Positions 1 through 7,900 of a stretch of 64,000 bases of DNA are shown here, one piece after another (position 1 is the first letter of the stretch; each line of letters starts with the position of its first letter). The notes below the pieces were generated by a model. It worked only from the letters and a program-made list of their open reading frames with translations, made no database searches and was not told the origin of the DNA. The position numbers were made by a program, and so were the translations under genes. The stretch spans positions 1 through 64,000 of the forward strand of contig JAZSPG010000042.1 of NCBI GenBank assembly GCA_045537295.1. The letters run 5' to 3'. The DNA is from Scatosoma sp045537295 (GTDB lineage: Bacteria; Bacillota; Clostridia; Christensenellales; Borkfalkiaceae).

Positions 1-1
1 A

Positions 2-109
2 GCGCGGACGGAACTCATGGAGCACGTAAACGAAATGATGAACATGGCGTCTGACGAACCGACCCGCGCCATGATTCGTCGCTTCAAGAGCGAGTTGGAG
101 AAATCGTGA
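2..109 (+). CDS. C-terminal end of a phage hypothetical protein (5' end outside window)
   Basis: An open frame runs from the window edge to TGA at 107-109 and gives 35 residues rich in Met, Glu and Arg (it contains ELMEHVNEMM and ends in RFKSELEKS). I recognise this as the tail of a small helical protein usually encoded just after the Gly/Met-rich protein gene found here at 62762-63847. It therefore looks like the continuation of the right-hand end of the window. Function unknown. Confidence 0.6.
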   Translation, partial: ARTELMEHVNEMMNMASDEPTRAMIRRFKSELEKS

Positions 110-122
110 GGGGGCGGACCCC

Positions 123-470
123 TTGACGAAATCGCCAATTACCAAGCGAGAGCTTGACCGCCAAATCAGCGAGTATGAGGACGGCGCCCTAAGCCGGACG
201 GCGGTCCGCGACCTTGCCGCGCTCTATACCGTGCGGGATTACCTCTATCCGTCCGCGCCGGAGGAATCCGCCGCGCCGCCCATGCTGGCGCGGTCCTTTG
301 CGGGGCCGGACGCCGTGCCGGACCTCGGCGATAGCGAGTTTTACCGCGCAATCGCGGGGAAAGATTCCGCGTCCGCATGGCGCGTGATGGCGGACCTGAT
401 GGATACGCTGTCTGCGGTATACGCGCCGCTGTACAATCGGGCGTTGACCGATTTGCGGAACATCCCTTAA
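123..470 (+). CDS. Small conserved phage hypothetical protein
   Basis: 115 aa from a TTG start preceded by a G-rich ribosome binding site (GAGGGGG at 108-114). It begins 14 bp after the previous stop, so the two are likely co-transcribed. The N-terminal part (KRELDRQISEYEDG, then an Ala/Leu-rich helix ending LYTVRDYLY) resembles a helical family that closes the post-lysis gene block of Clostridia phages. No catalytic motif or membrane segment is visible. Function unknown. Confidence 0.65.
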   Translation: MTKSPITKRELDRQISEYEDGALSRTAVRDLAALYTVRDYLYPSAPEESAAPPMLARSFAGPDAVPDLGDSEFYRAIAGKDSASAWRVMADLMDTLSAVYAPLYNRALTDLRNIP

Positions 471-524
471 TATAGGAGCGGCGTGACTGCTTATCGTCCG
501 GACGCTGGCGGGCGTCTGGGCGAC

Positions 525-561
525 GCGGGGACCTCAATTAGTCGGGGTCTCCGCTTTTTTT
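525..561 (+). terminator. Intrinsic terminator of the rightward late/post-lysis transcript
   Basis: A 9-bp stem (GCGGGGACC at 525-533 with GGTCTCCGC at 546-554, one G-U pair) is followed directly by seven Ts. It lies after the last rightward gene and overlaps the 3' end of the leftward RHH gene, so it separates two convergent units. Confidence 0.8.
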
Positions 562-759
562 CGCGCCGTCGCGGGACATCTTCTCGCGGACGGCTTGCAG
601 AATATAAGCGTTGGCGGACATTCCCGCCGCTTTCGCGGCGGCATGAATGCTCGTTCTGTCAACGTCGCTTCCACGGAGCATTCCGATTGACATGCGGTCA
701 TAATTCTCGATTTCCCATTTTTGCGCCGATTTTCGTTGCGCTTCCGTGTATTTTGCCAT
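538..759 (-). CDS. Ribbon-helix-helix (Arc-type) regulator
   Basis: 73 aa, starting at ATG 759 with GGGAGGTGAT upstream. The N-terminal YTEAQRKSAQKWE segment followed by a two-helix region (IHAAAKAAGMSANAYILQAVREKM) is the pattern of Arc/MetJ-type RHH DNA-binding proteins, which act as dimers of dimers. It is transcribed away from the operon that starts at 1067. The 300-bp gap between them carries three copies of a CTATTT(A/G)ATAAA motif that overlap both promoters, so autoregulation and control of the early operon are likely. Confidence 0.75.
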   Translation of the reverse strand: MAKYTEAQRKSAQKWEIENYDRMSIGMLRGSDVDRTSIHAAAKAAGMSANAYILQAVREKMSRDGAKKSGDPD

Positions 760-783
760 GGTATCACCTCCCCGCCTATTAAA

Positions 784-1002
784 AGTATAACGCTTTCGCA
801 GACTTTATTAAATAGACAAAACGGACAAAAATCACGGCGGTTTTTTGTGCATATTTTTTGAAAAACATGAAAATTTCTCAAAAAACGCTATTTTCAATAT
901 TTATTAAATAGATACAACGGAAATTCCTTTTGAAATAAACTATTGCCGCAATTTTTATGCTCGAAATGTCTATTTGATAAATAGTTTTCGACGTGCTATA
1001 TT
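784..1002. promoter_or_regulatory. Divergent promoter region with three operator-like repeats
   Basis: The rightward promoter is TTGATA (974-979), a 17-bp spacer and TATATT (997-1002). The leftward promoter has TATACT on the minus strand (784-789). The motif CTATTT(A/G)ATAAA occurs at 804-815 and 900-911 (minus orientation) and at 970-984, where it forms the palindrome CTATTTGATAAATAG over the rightward -35. Site 804-815 covers the leftward -35 region. The region is AT-rich against a GC-rich genome. Inference: these are binding sites for the RHH protein at 538-759. Confidence 0.75.
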
Positions 1003-1066
1003 ATCCACAGAACGAAGGAAACAACGCGGACGCCGCGAGGCGGAGAACAATTAGGAGGAAATGAAA

Positions 1067-1990
1067 ATGAAAAAGTACATCTATCAGGTGACGGCTATCG
1101 TCAAGGCGAATTGCACGGAATACAAGTACGTCGTTGACGTTGACGCCGACAACCAGAAGGAAGCCGTTCAGACGGCGAAGGGCATGTGGGATAAAGTCCA
1201 CCACCTGTTCCACATCAAGGCGCGGCGTCTGGAAGCGCATGAGGAAGCCCTGTACTGTTTCTGGAAGGAGTACGAAGAGGAGCCGCAAACCAAGTCGAAG
1301 CCTGAAGAAGCGCACGTCGACATTGACGAAATGAACCGTGCGACCGCGCCGGAGACCGCCCCCGCCGAAACCGAAACGGCGTCCGAGACCGTCAGCGAGA
1401 CCGCGACGGAAGCCGACGCAACGGAACAGGCTACCGCGAAAGTTTACGCCGTCAGCTTTGTGGTTGACGGAATCGCGCAGGCGAACATGGCCATTGCCGA
1501 AAGCGCGGAAGCGGCCGAAGCCTACTATAACCGCGAATACAGCGGACGCGGGGAAGTTTGCGCCGTGCGTGAAGCGGCGGAATGGGAAATCACGGAAAAC
1601 CGTCGGCGCGGAATGCCGTTTGTCACGGTCCCGACGGAAGCCGTCAGCGAGCCGGAAACGGCGGACGAAGCCGCCAACGCGACCGATACGGCGGACGACA
1701 ACAAGGACGTTGCGATGACGGCGCAGGAAATCACGGCCCGCAAGATGATTGATGAACCCGCGCCGGACGGCGCGGAGACGGAAACCGTCGAACTGCACGA
1801 CACGATAGACGCCTACCGCGTCTGCGAGGAAAACGGGATTGCGTGGACCCGCGTAAATGCGGATACGCTGGCAATCCGCGCCGAGGATTACCGGAAACTG
1901 TTGGCCGGCGCGAAAAACAAGCGGTATGTACGGAATCTGCGGCGCGATACGGGGCGTTTTTGCGGCGGGGCGTTCACGCTTGCCGGATAA
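1067..1990 (+). CDS. Early-operon hypothetical protein with acidic Thr/Glu-rich linkers
   Basis: 307 aa. An ATG at 1061 is only 2 nt from the AGGAGG at 1053-1058, so the in-frame ATG at 1067 is the better start. Three small folded-looking segments (residues about 1-80, 115-180 and 235-307) are joined by low-complexity Ala/Thr/Glu linkers. The first segment (YIYQVTAIVKANCTEYKYVVDVDADN) looks like an alpha/beta repeat that recurs at about residue 118 (KVYAVSFVVDGIAQANMAIAES). First gene of the operon under the divergent promoter. No family recognised. Confidence 0.65.
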   Translation: MKKYIYQVTAIVKANCTEYKYVVDVDADNQKEAVQTAKGMWDKVHHLFHIKARRLEAHEEALYCFWKEYEEEPQTKSKPEEAHVDIDEMNRATAPETAPAETETASETVSETATEADATEQATAKVYAVSFVVDGIAQANMAIAESAEAAEAYYNREYSGRGEVCAVREAAEWEITENRRRGMPFVTVPTEAVSEPETADEAANATDTADDNKDVAMTAQEITARKMIDEPAPDGAETETVELHDTIDAYRVCEENGIAWTRVNADTLAIRAEDYRKLLAGAKNKRYVRNLRRDTGRFCGGAFTLAG

Positions 1991-2057
1991 CGAAAGGCCC
2001 CATACCCGGAACGCCGACCAAAGCCACCGGATATGAAGCCCGATACCCACCCGCAAA

Positions 2058-2087
2058 GGGGAGGCGGATACAGTATAACGCCTCCCC
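2058..2087 (+). repeat. GC-rich intercistronic hairpin before a ribosome binding site
   Basis: A perfect 9-bp inverted repeat (GGGGAGGCG at 2058-2066, CGCCTCCCC at 2079-2087) sits 11 nt before the AAGGAGG of the next gene, with no T tract. It is one of several such hairpins in this genome (see 4118, 5337, 9121, 20771, 20815, 27218). Confidence 0.6.
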
Positions 2088-2113
2088 GCCGAAAAAGCAA
2101 GGAGGAAATCAAA

Positions 2114-2716
2114 GTGAAAAGCGTTATCGAGTACAAGTGCGGACACGCTATCGACTGGAAAGAGGCTTTCCGGCTAACGGCCGACATTATCCGCTACAAT
2201 CACGGCGGCGCGGTTGTCGCCAACGGAAACACGGCGGAGAATCTCATTTACCGCGCCGCGCAAATGGGCGTGACGGTCCGCAAATACGAGCGCTCCGTTG
2301 AAATCATGACGCGCTACGGGGAGCCGGAATGCCTTGCTTGCGCCTATGACATCCTGACCGCAAGCAAAAAGCGTCATCCGGTCTCCCGCGCCGCACGACG
2401 CGAACGCAAGGAAGCCGAATACAACGCAAAGCGCTACAACATCCGTCGCTACAACAAGCCTAACGCAATTCCCGGAACGGAGGAAACCTTCATTCAGAGA
2501 CAGGCTCGACTTACGCGCTATCTCAAAGAAACGGTCACTACGCCGCGCAAGCGCTGTCCCATGCAAGAATTGATTTATTGGACGGACGCCGTGACCCGCG
2601 CTAACGAGGAGCGGGAGAACGAAATGAACGCACGCATGAATTACCCCGCGCAAGTCATGCGGGATTTGACCGGATACCTCACGCGAAATCGCTACGAAGA
2701 GGAATTGCCGTTCTGA
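2114..2716 (+). CDS. Hypothetical basic early protein
   Basis: 200 aa from GTG 2114, chosen because AAGGAGGA lies 8 nt upstream; the frame stays open further upstream but without a ribosome binding site. The first 60 residues (VIEYKCGHAIDWKEAF...) form a mixed fold. The middle is very basic (RRERKEAEYNAKRYNIRRYN) and the C-terminus ends in EELPF, a short acidic-hydrophobic tail of the kind used to contact sliding clamps or other replication partners. That last point is speculation. No known domain recognised. Confidence 0.55.
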   Translation: MKSVIEYKCGHAIDWKEAFRLTADIIRYNHGGAVVANGNTAENLIYRAAQMGVTVRKYERSVEIMTRYGEPECLACAYDILTASKKRHPVSRAARRERKEAEYNAKRYNIRRYNKPNAIPGTEETFIQRQARLTRYLKETVTTPRKRCPMQELIYWTDAVTRANEERENEMNARMNYPAQVMRDLTGYLTRNRYEEELPF

Positions 2717-2737
2717 CGCATAAGCCGTAACGGACGC

Positions 2738-2941
2738 GCTGACCTAACGGCGATGCGGGGGGAAAGCGAGTGTATATGCTTGTACCTGTTAAATACTATC
2801 GGCGTGTTCACGGTGGTACTGTTAAGTGCTTCTTGTCTCGCTATGATGTATGGAAAGTGATTTTCGGATACCGCGCCAATCCGCGTAAGTGCCGTCTTTC
2901 CTACTAAGTAAGAGCTGACCTATCGGCGAAACGGGGGAAAG
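2738..2941 (+). repeat. Pair of direct repeats before two ribosome binding sites
   Basis: A segment of about 28 bp (GCTGACCTA-CGGCGA..., ending in a G run and AAAG) occurs at 2738-2766 and again at 2914-2941 with a few differences. Each copy supplies the translation initiation region of the following gene (2770 and 2952). It looks like a duplicated leader. Confidence 0.6.
2770..2907 (+). CDS. Short basic hypothetical protein
   Basis: 45 aa from GTG 2770, with GGGGGG at 2757-2762 as ribosome binding site. The product is rich in aromatic and basic residues (starts MYMLVPVKYYRR). Its codons are noticeably less GC-rich than the neighbours. It sits between two direct repeats that also serve as initiation regions, which supports a real gene. 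Function unknown. Confidence 0.5.
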   Translation: MYMLVPVKYYRRVHGGTVKCFLSRYDVWKVIFGYRANPRKCRLSY

Positions 2942-2951
2942 GAGAAACATC

Positions 2952-3761
2952 ATGAACGAGAACGCCAACAACGCCGGATGGACCGGACGCGCCGATTATG
3001 AAGAGCGGCGGGAAGCGCGGATTGACCGCTTGCGCGAACGGGCGGAGCGGGAAGCCGACGCCGCCAACCGCGAACACGAGAGAGCGCATAATCTCGTGAA
3101 GGACATCCCTTTCGGGCAACCGAACATTGAGGGACGGCCCGCGCTCCCGACCCTGCGCAAGAAATCTATCGCCGCGACGGAGCGCGGCATAGAGCATGAC
3201 CGCAAGGCAGACTATTACGACCGCCGCGCCGACGCCGCCGAAAGCAACACGGCGATTTCCTCCGATGACCCCGCCGCGATTGAGAAGTTGCGTCGGAAGC
3301 TGGAAAACATGGAAGCCCGACAGCGCATGATGAAGGCGGTCAACGCCTTCTACCGCAAGCATAAGACGCTTGACGGCTGTCCGGACCTGTCCGACGCGGA
3401 CCGCGCCGGAATTGAAAAGCTCTGGAATATGGGCTGGTACGTCGGGACGCCGTTCCCACCGTATGAACTGGCGAACAACAACGGGAACATTCGGCGCGTC
3501 CGTGACCGTATCGCGGATTTGGAGCGCCGCGCCGCGTCTCCCGCGCCGGAGGGCTGGACCTTTGATGGCGGTCACGCCGTCGCCAACGTCACGGAAAATC
3601 GTCTGCAACTGTTCTTTGATGAGATTCCGCTTGAAACGACGCGGGACGCGCTGAAAATCGCCGGTTTCCGCTGGGCGCGGAGCGTCGGCGCGTGGCAACG
3701 GCAACTGACGGATAACGCGGTGTACGCCGCCAAGCGGGTTGTCCCGCCTGCGGAGGCGTGA
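2952..3761 (+). CDS. DUF3560-type phage protein
   Basis: 269 aa with GGAAAGGAG before the ATG. The N-terminal half (YEERREARIDRLRERAEREADAANREHERAHNLVKDIPFGQPN) is the conserved start of DUF3560: a long charged helix followed by an IPFGQP motif. A second module (about residues 200-265, EGWTFDGGHAVANVTENRLQ ... RWARSVGAWQRQLT) is often joined to it in Clostridia phages. The biochemical role of DUF3560 is not established. It sits upstream of the helicase in the early operon. Confidence 0.75.
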   Translation: MNENANNAGWTGRADYEERREARIDRLRERAEREADAANREHERAHNLVKDIPFGQPNIEGRPALPTLRKKSIAATERGIEHDRKADYYDRRADAAESNTAISSDDPAAIEKLRRKLENMEARQRMMKAVNAFYRKHKTLDGCPDLSDADRAGIEKLWNMGWYVGTPFPPYELANNNGNIRRVRDRIADLERRAASPAPEGWTFDGGHAVANVTENRLQLFFDEIPLETTRDALKIAGFRWARSVGAWQRQLTDNAVYAAKRVVPPAEA

Positions 3762-3762
3762 T

Positions 3763-4014
3763 ATGGCTACTTTGCAAGAGTACCGCCGCGACCTTGCGCA
3801 GTTGGAAGCCCTGAACGCCGGGCACTGTACCGCGCTGAAATGTCTGCCCGTGTGCCCGACGCACGGAGAACAGATGATTTTGCAAAAGCCGGGGACGTAT
3901 GAGCAGGAATTTTGCGGGACGTGGTATCGCTGTCCGCAATGCGCCAACGGCGTACTGATTCCGTCAAAGGAACTGTTGCGGGATTTGATAGAGCGTCTGG
4001 AACGCAAGGCCTGA
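3763..4014 (+). CDS. Small zinc-ribbon protein
   Basis: 83 aa starting at ATG 3763, immediately after the previous stop, with GGAGG upstream. Candidate metal ligands are CPVCPTHG near residue 30 and CPQC near residue 58. The C-terminal helix (SKELLRDLIERLERKA) is amphipathic. Likely translationally coupled to the DUF3560 gene. Function unknown. Confidence 0.6.
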   Translation: MATLQEYRRDLAQLEALNAGHCTALKCLPVCPTHGEQMILQKPGTYEQEFCGTWYRCPQCANGVLIPSKELLRDLIERLERKA

Positions 4015-4082
4015 CCGACGCACGGCGGCGGGGACAGGATTCCCGCCGCTTACGCCGCAAAGCGCGTCGTTCCGCCGGAAGA

Positions 4083-4111
4083 TTGACAATTTTCCGGCGC
4101 GGCATTATAAT
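4083..4111 (+). promoter_or_regulatory. Strong promoter for the helicase/IbrAB operon
   Basis: Consensus TTGACA (4083-4088), 17-bp spacer and perfect TATAAT (4106-4111). The transcript would begin near 4118, exactly at the GC hairpin 4118-4151 that precedes the AAGGAGG of the gene at 4170. Confidence 0.85.
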
Positions 4112-4117
4112 CAATCT

Positions 4118-4151
4118 GGGCGGCGGGACCCGCGCAAGGATTCCGCCGCCC
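4118..4151 (+). repeat. 5'-terminal mRNA hairpin before a ribosome binding site
   Basis: GGGCGGCGG (4118-4126) pairs with CCGCCGCCC (4143-4151), then CTAAGGAGG follows. There is no T tract, so it is not a terminator. It may protect the mRNA 5' end or tune translation. Confidence 0.6.
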
Positions 4152-4169
4152 CCTAAGGAGGCAATCGCA

Positions 4170-5330
4170 ATGGCAAGAGCGATAGCGACTTGCACGTGCA
4201 AGACGTGCGGCGCGACATTTGATAAGGTAATGTTCGCGCCTAACCGCAAGAGCGCTGACAGTAAGGCGGCGTGGGCGGAAGGATATTTTGATGAGTGCGA
4301 CGATTGCCGCGAGGCGCGGATTCAGCGCGAGCGCGACGCCGCCAACGCCGACGCCGCGCAGGAATCGGAGCGACGCGCCCTCCCGCCCCTGACGGGCACG
4401 GAAAAGCAGGTCGCGTGGGCGGTTACGCTCCGCGTCAAGATTCTGGATTTCGTCGGCAAAACCGCCAAACCGGACGATAATCCGGAACATCAAGCCGCGT
4501 TTGCGCGATTTATGGCGTGGTTAATCCGGACCCATGACAGGGCGTCATGGTGGATTGACAACCGCGACATGACGCCCCGCGACCTTGACGCGCTTGTAAG
4601 AGCGTGGGCGGAGGCGGAAGCCAACGCGCCCGCGCCGGAATCGCCCGACGAGGCCGCGCTCCGTCAGGCGGCGGCGGAAGAGTTGACGGTCGCGCCGGAA
4701 CATCCCGCGCACGGCGGCGCCGTGGAAATCACGGTCACGGCGACGGCGATTGCGGCCCGATACGACAGGGACGCTGATTTTAACGCTCTTGTCAGGGGGT
4801 TAGGGTACTCGTGGGATTCCGAGCGCCGCGCCCATTGTAAGGGCATTGATGAGACGACAGGCGCGGCGGCGGAACGCGCCGCCGAACTCGGAAATAAGCT
4901 CCTTAACGCCGGATTCGCCGTCCGTATCGCCGACCCCGAAATCCGCACGGCGGCCATTAACGCCGATTATCAGCCGGAACATCTGCGCTGGATTGGCGTC
5001 TATTCCGGCGGCGGACCGCATGACGGCTGGTTCCGCGTGCGGCTCGTGCGCGGGGAGGATATGTACGACAAGGCCCGCGCAATCAAGGGGGCGCAGTACG
5101 TCAAGCCGAACGTCGCGGTTCCGGCGCAACGGTGGGCGGAACTGCTGGATTTCGCGGAAATGTACGATTACCGCCTTACGGCGGCGGCGCGGGCTTTGGC
5201 CGACGCGGAACGGGCGTCGGTCGTGACGGTCGCCCCCGCCGCGCCGAAGGACGCCGCGTATAACGAGCGCAATCCCGCCGACATCCTTGCGTCCGGCGCG
5301 GACCCGCTCCCCGAATTGATGGACGATTGA
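4170..5330 (+). CDS. Early hypothetical protein with N-terminal zinc motif
   Basis: 386 aa from ATG 4170 (TAAGGAGG 9 nt upstream). Residues 8-52 carry CTCKTCG and CDDC, a probable treble-clef or zinc-ribbon. The middle has an Ala/Glu-rich linker. About residues 195-260 (YDRDADFNALVRGLGYSWDSERRAHCKGI) look like the small module also seen at the C-terminus of the DUF3560 protein (both contain a Trp after a GF/GY-W motif). It directly precedes the helicase and shares its operon. Function unknown. Confidence 0.6.
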   Translation: MARAIATCTCKTCGATFDKVMFAPNRKSADSKAAWAEGYFDECDDCREARIQRERDAANADAAQESERRALPPLTGTEKQVAWAVTLRVKILDFVGKTAKPDDNPEHQAAFARFMAWLIRTHDRASWWIDNRDMTPRDLDALVRAWAEAEANAPAPESPDEAALRQAAAEELTVAPEHPAHGGAVEITVTATAIAARYDRDADFNALVRGLGYSWDSERRAHCKGIDETTGAAAERAAELGNKLLNAGFAVRIADPEIRTAAINADYQPEHLRWIGVYSGGGPHDGWFRVRLVRGEDMYDKARAIKGAQYVKPNVAVPAQRWAELLDFAEMYDYRLTAAARALADAERASVVTVAPAAPKDAAYNERNPADILASGADPLPELMDD

Positions 5331-5336
5331 CGGACA

Positions 5337-5356
5337 GGGGCGGCGCAAGTCGCCCC
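5337..5356 (+). repeat. Intercistronic hairpin before a ribosome binding site
   Basis: GGGGCG (5337-5342) and CGCCCC (5351-5356) enclose 8 nt and are followed directly by AAGGAGG of the helicase gene. Confidence 0.55.
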
Positions 5357-5367
5357 AAGGAGGCGTT

Positions 5368-6789
5368 ATGGAACTCAAAACGGCGCTATTGCCTCACCAG
5401 TCAGCGGCGGTCGATAAGCTCCGCCGCCTGAAAGTCGGCGCGCTATTTATGGAGCAGGGCACGGGCAAAACGCGCACGACATTAGAGTTAGTCAAGCTCC
5501 GCCTCGACGCCGGAAAGATTGACGGCGCAATCTGGCTGTGCCCGTGCTCCGTCAAGCGGAATCTCGCGCTCGACATCCGCAAACACGCCGACATGGACAA
5601 CGGCGTAATTACGATTTGCGGCATTGAAACGCTTTCAGGGAGCGTCAAGGCGGCGGCGGAGTTGCTGGAGATGGCGGACGCTCGCAAAATCATGCTTATC
5701 GTTGATGAGAGCAGTCTTGTAAAAAATCCTAACGCAATCCGCTCACGGAGAATTACCGCGCTTGCTGGAAAATGCCCGTATCGGTTAATTTTGAACGGGA
5801 CGCCCGTTTCACGGACGGAAGCCGACCTTTTCCAGCAATTTTACATTCTGGATTGGCGGATTTTGGGTTATAGAAGTTATTATAGTTTCGCCGCGAATCA
5901 CTTAGAATATGATGAGAAGTTTCGCGGGAAAATCCGCCGCGTCTTGAATACGGATTATCTGTCAGATAAAATCGCGCCGTATACGTTTCAAATCAAGAAA
6001 AGCGAATGCTTAACGCTTCCCGAAAAATGTGAACAGATAGTACGATTTGACCTTGCGGAAACGCAAGAGGAGCATTATCGAGAAGTCGCGGAGCGTTTTC
6101 TCGATTTAGAAATTTTGGCGGATGAGGTCGGGAGTAGCGCATTTATTTACAAGGTTCTAATCGCCTTGCAACAGGTTTCCAGCGGACAGCGCATTTTGTC
6201 GGGACCGTTGGAGCCGATGAGACGGACGCCGTTTTTTACAGACCCGGAAGACAACCCGCGCATACGCGCCCTTATGGAAGTTATCGCGGAGACGGACGGG
6301 AAGGCGGTTATCTGGTGCCGCTTTTCGGACGAAATCAGGGATGTTTTGACAGTTTTAGAGCGTCACGGGCTGTCCGCCGTCCGCTTTGATGGGAGCGTTA
6401 ATCAGAGGACGCGGCAGGATAACTTAGCGGCGTTTGCGACTGATACCCGCTTTTTAGTCGCAAATAAAACTTGTGCTGGATACGGATTAAACCTGCAATT
6501 TTGCAGGAACGCTATCTATTACAACAACGATTGGGACTGGGGGACGCGGGCGCAATCGGAAGATAGGCTACACAGGATAGGACAGGCGGATACTGTTATG
6601 CTGTGGGATATTGCCGCGAATTGCAGTATTGACGAGCGTATCCTTGATTGTCTTTCCCGCAAGGGCAACATGGCGGACGATTTCAAGGCGGCAATAAATG
6701 CTCGTAATCTTTCCGATTGGCTGTCAAAGCGGGCGGAATCTGACCTTTTGGACGCAGGAGGCGGAAATGCGAAAAGTATATCTCCCTGA
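5368..6789 (+). CDS. SNF2-type superfamily 2 helicase
   Basis: 473 aa, a typical length for the compact phage SNF2-like helicases. Walker A EQGTGKT is at about residues 29-35, motif II is VDESS near 114, motif III is LNGTPVSR, and motif VI is the SNF2-specific RAQSEDRLHRIGQ near 395. These ATPases move on duplex DNA. In phages the gene usually lies among replication and recombination genes, so a role in replication start or recombination is likely. The gene overlaps the next one by 23 bp, which suggests translational coupling. Confidence 0.92.
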   Translation: MELKTALLPHQSAAVDKLRRLKVGALFMEQGTGKTRTTLELVKLRLDAGKIDGAIWLCPCSVKRNLALDIRKHADMDNGVITICGIETLSGSVKAAAELLEMADARKIMLIVDESSLVKNPNAIRSRRITALAGKCPYRLILNGTPVSRTEADLFQQFYILDWRILGYRSYYSFAANHLEYDEKFRGKIRRVLNTDYLSDKIAPYTFQIKKSECLTLPEKCEQIVRFDLAETQEEHYREVAERFLDLEILADEVGSSAFIYKVLIALQQVSSGQRILSGPLEPMRRTPFFTDPEDNPRIRALMEVIAETDGKAVIWCRFSDEIRDVLTVLERHGLSAVRFDGSVNQRTRQDNLAAFATDTRFLVANKTCAGYGLNLQFCRNAIYYNNDWDWGTRAQSEDRLHRIGQADTVMLWDIAANCSIDERILDCLSRKGNMADDFKAAINARNLSDWLSKRAESDLLDAGGGNAKSISP

Positions 6790-7900
6790 TACGGTAGATG
6801 TTGCGGCGCGTAAGCGTATCGCATGGATTTTTGATGAGTTCGAGCGCGTGATTGTATCCATATCCGGCGGCAAGGATTCCACCGTCTTATGTTGGCTGGC
6901 TTTGCAGGAGGCGCATAAGCGCGGACGGAAAATCGGTTTGTTTTATCTTGATTACGAAGCCGTATACGAAGCTACAGCGGAAGAAGTACGATACTTGATG
7001 AGCCTATATCCAGAAAATACGGAAAAGCTGTGGTTCCAGTTTCCGTTTTGTCTGCAAAACGCTGTCAGTTATCAAAAAGGCGGGCAGTTTCTTTGCTGGA
7101 ATCCCGATTCCGAGGCGGACTGGATGAGGCCGAAGGAATTGGACAGTATACAGGCTCCGCCGTGGTCCATAAAAAAGACGCATTTCAGGGGCAGAATAGC
7201 GGAATATGGGTATAACGATGCTGACGTATTAACGGACGCCCATATTTTTTATGCGGATACGGCGTTTTTGCTTGGCATTCGGGCGGACGAAAGCCTTGAC
7301 AGGTTTCGCGCCGTTACGCATAATGCAGGCTATAAAAGTGTTTTGTGGTCAACAAAATCTGGGAACAGCTTCAATTTCTACCCGCTCTACGATTGGAGAT
7401 ATGAGGATATTTGGTGTTTTATCGCTCGTGAAGGGATAAAATACAATAAGATATATGATTATATGTATCAAAAGGGATTGAATGTCACGGATTTTCGCGT
7501 TGATTCTTTCCTGCACGGGAAAGGGTTTAAGTCTCTGACTGAACTTCCAGAATTTGAACCGGAGACATTTGACCGATTGCTGAATCGTGTTAGCGGGGTG
7601 CAAGTCGGCTATTTGTATGGTAAGGACAAAAAAATGCTAAAGGCGCAATCTTTGCCGAAAGGGTTTCAGAGCTGGAAATCTTACAGAGATTTTTTGCTTG
7701 AAACATATCCAGATGAAGCGCAAAAGGCGATTTTTTTGGATAGATTTGGCAAACAGCCGAATGACGAATTTGTTGCAAGGCAACAGTGCCGACAGCTAAT
7801 GCTCGGCGATTACGAGAATTACGTTCCGGTAAAACGCGAGAACACAAAAGAACGAACCTTGAAAAAGTGGAGGGGGCTACTTAATGGAAATCAAGACTAA
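6767..7900 (+). CDS. ibrA: IbrA-like PAPS-reductase-family protein
   Basis: 377 aa from ATG 6767, with CAGGAGG 5-10 nt upstream inside the helicase gene. The PP-loop SGGKDS is at residues 33-38, placing it in the phosphoadenosine-phosphosulfate reductase/DndC superfamily. The later GIRADES, Trp-rich WYP-like segment (FYPLYDWRYEDIWCFI) and DUF3440-like C-terminus match IbrA. Together with the ParB-like partner downstream (17-bp overlap) it forms the IbrA-IbrB pair. In E. coli that pair is known as a co-activator of prophage-located eib genes; the chemistry is unknown. DndC-like sulfur chemistry on DNA cannot be excluded. Codon use is more AT-rich than in the neighbours. Confidence 0.85.
   Translation: MRKVYLPDTVDVAARKRIAWIFDEFERVIVSISGGKDSTVLCWLALQEAHKRGRKIGLFYLDYEAVYEATAEEVRYLMSLYPENTEKLWFQFPFCLQNAVSYQKGGQFLCWNPDSEADWMRPKELDSIQAPPWSIKKTHFRGRIAEYGYNDADVLTDAHIFYADTAFLLGIRADESLDRFRAVTHNAGYKSVLWSTKSGNSFNFYPLYDWRYEDIWCFIAREGIKYNKIYDYMYQKGLNVTDFRVDSFLHGKGFKSLTELPEFEPETFDRLLNRVSGVQVGYLYGKDKKMLKAQSLPKGFQSWKSYRDFLLETYPDEAQKAIFLDRFGKQPNDEFVARQQCRQLMLGDYENYVPVKRENTKERTLKKWRGLLNGNQD

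Noticed and set aside
2033..2113. ATG 2033 as start of the gene ending at 2716
   Set aside because: It lies before the GC hairpin and has no ribosome binding site, while GTG 2114 has AAGGAGGA at 8 nt.
1001..2146. Long minus-strand frame opposite the first early gene
   Set aside because: Shadow frame produced by GC-rich codons; no start signal and Arg/Phe-rich low-complexity product.
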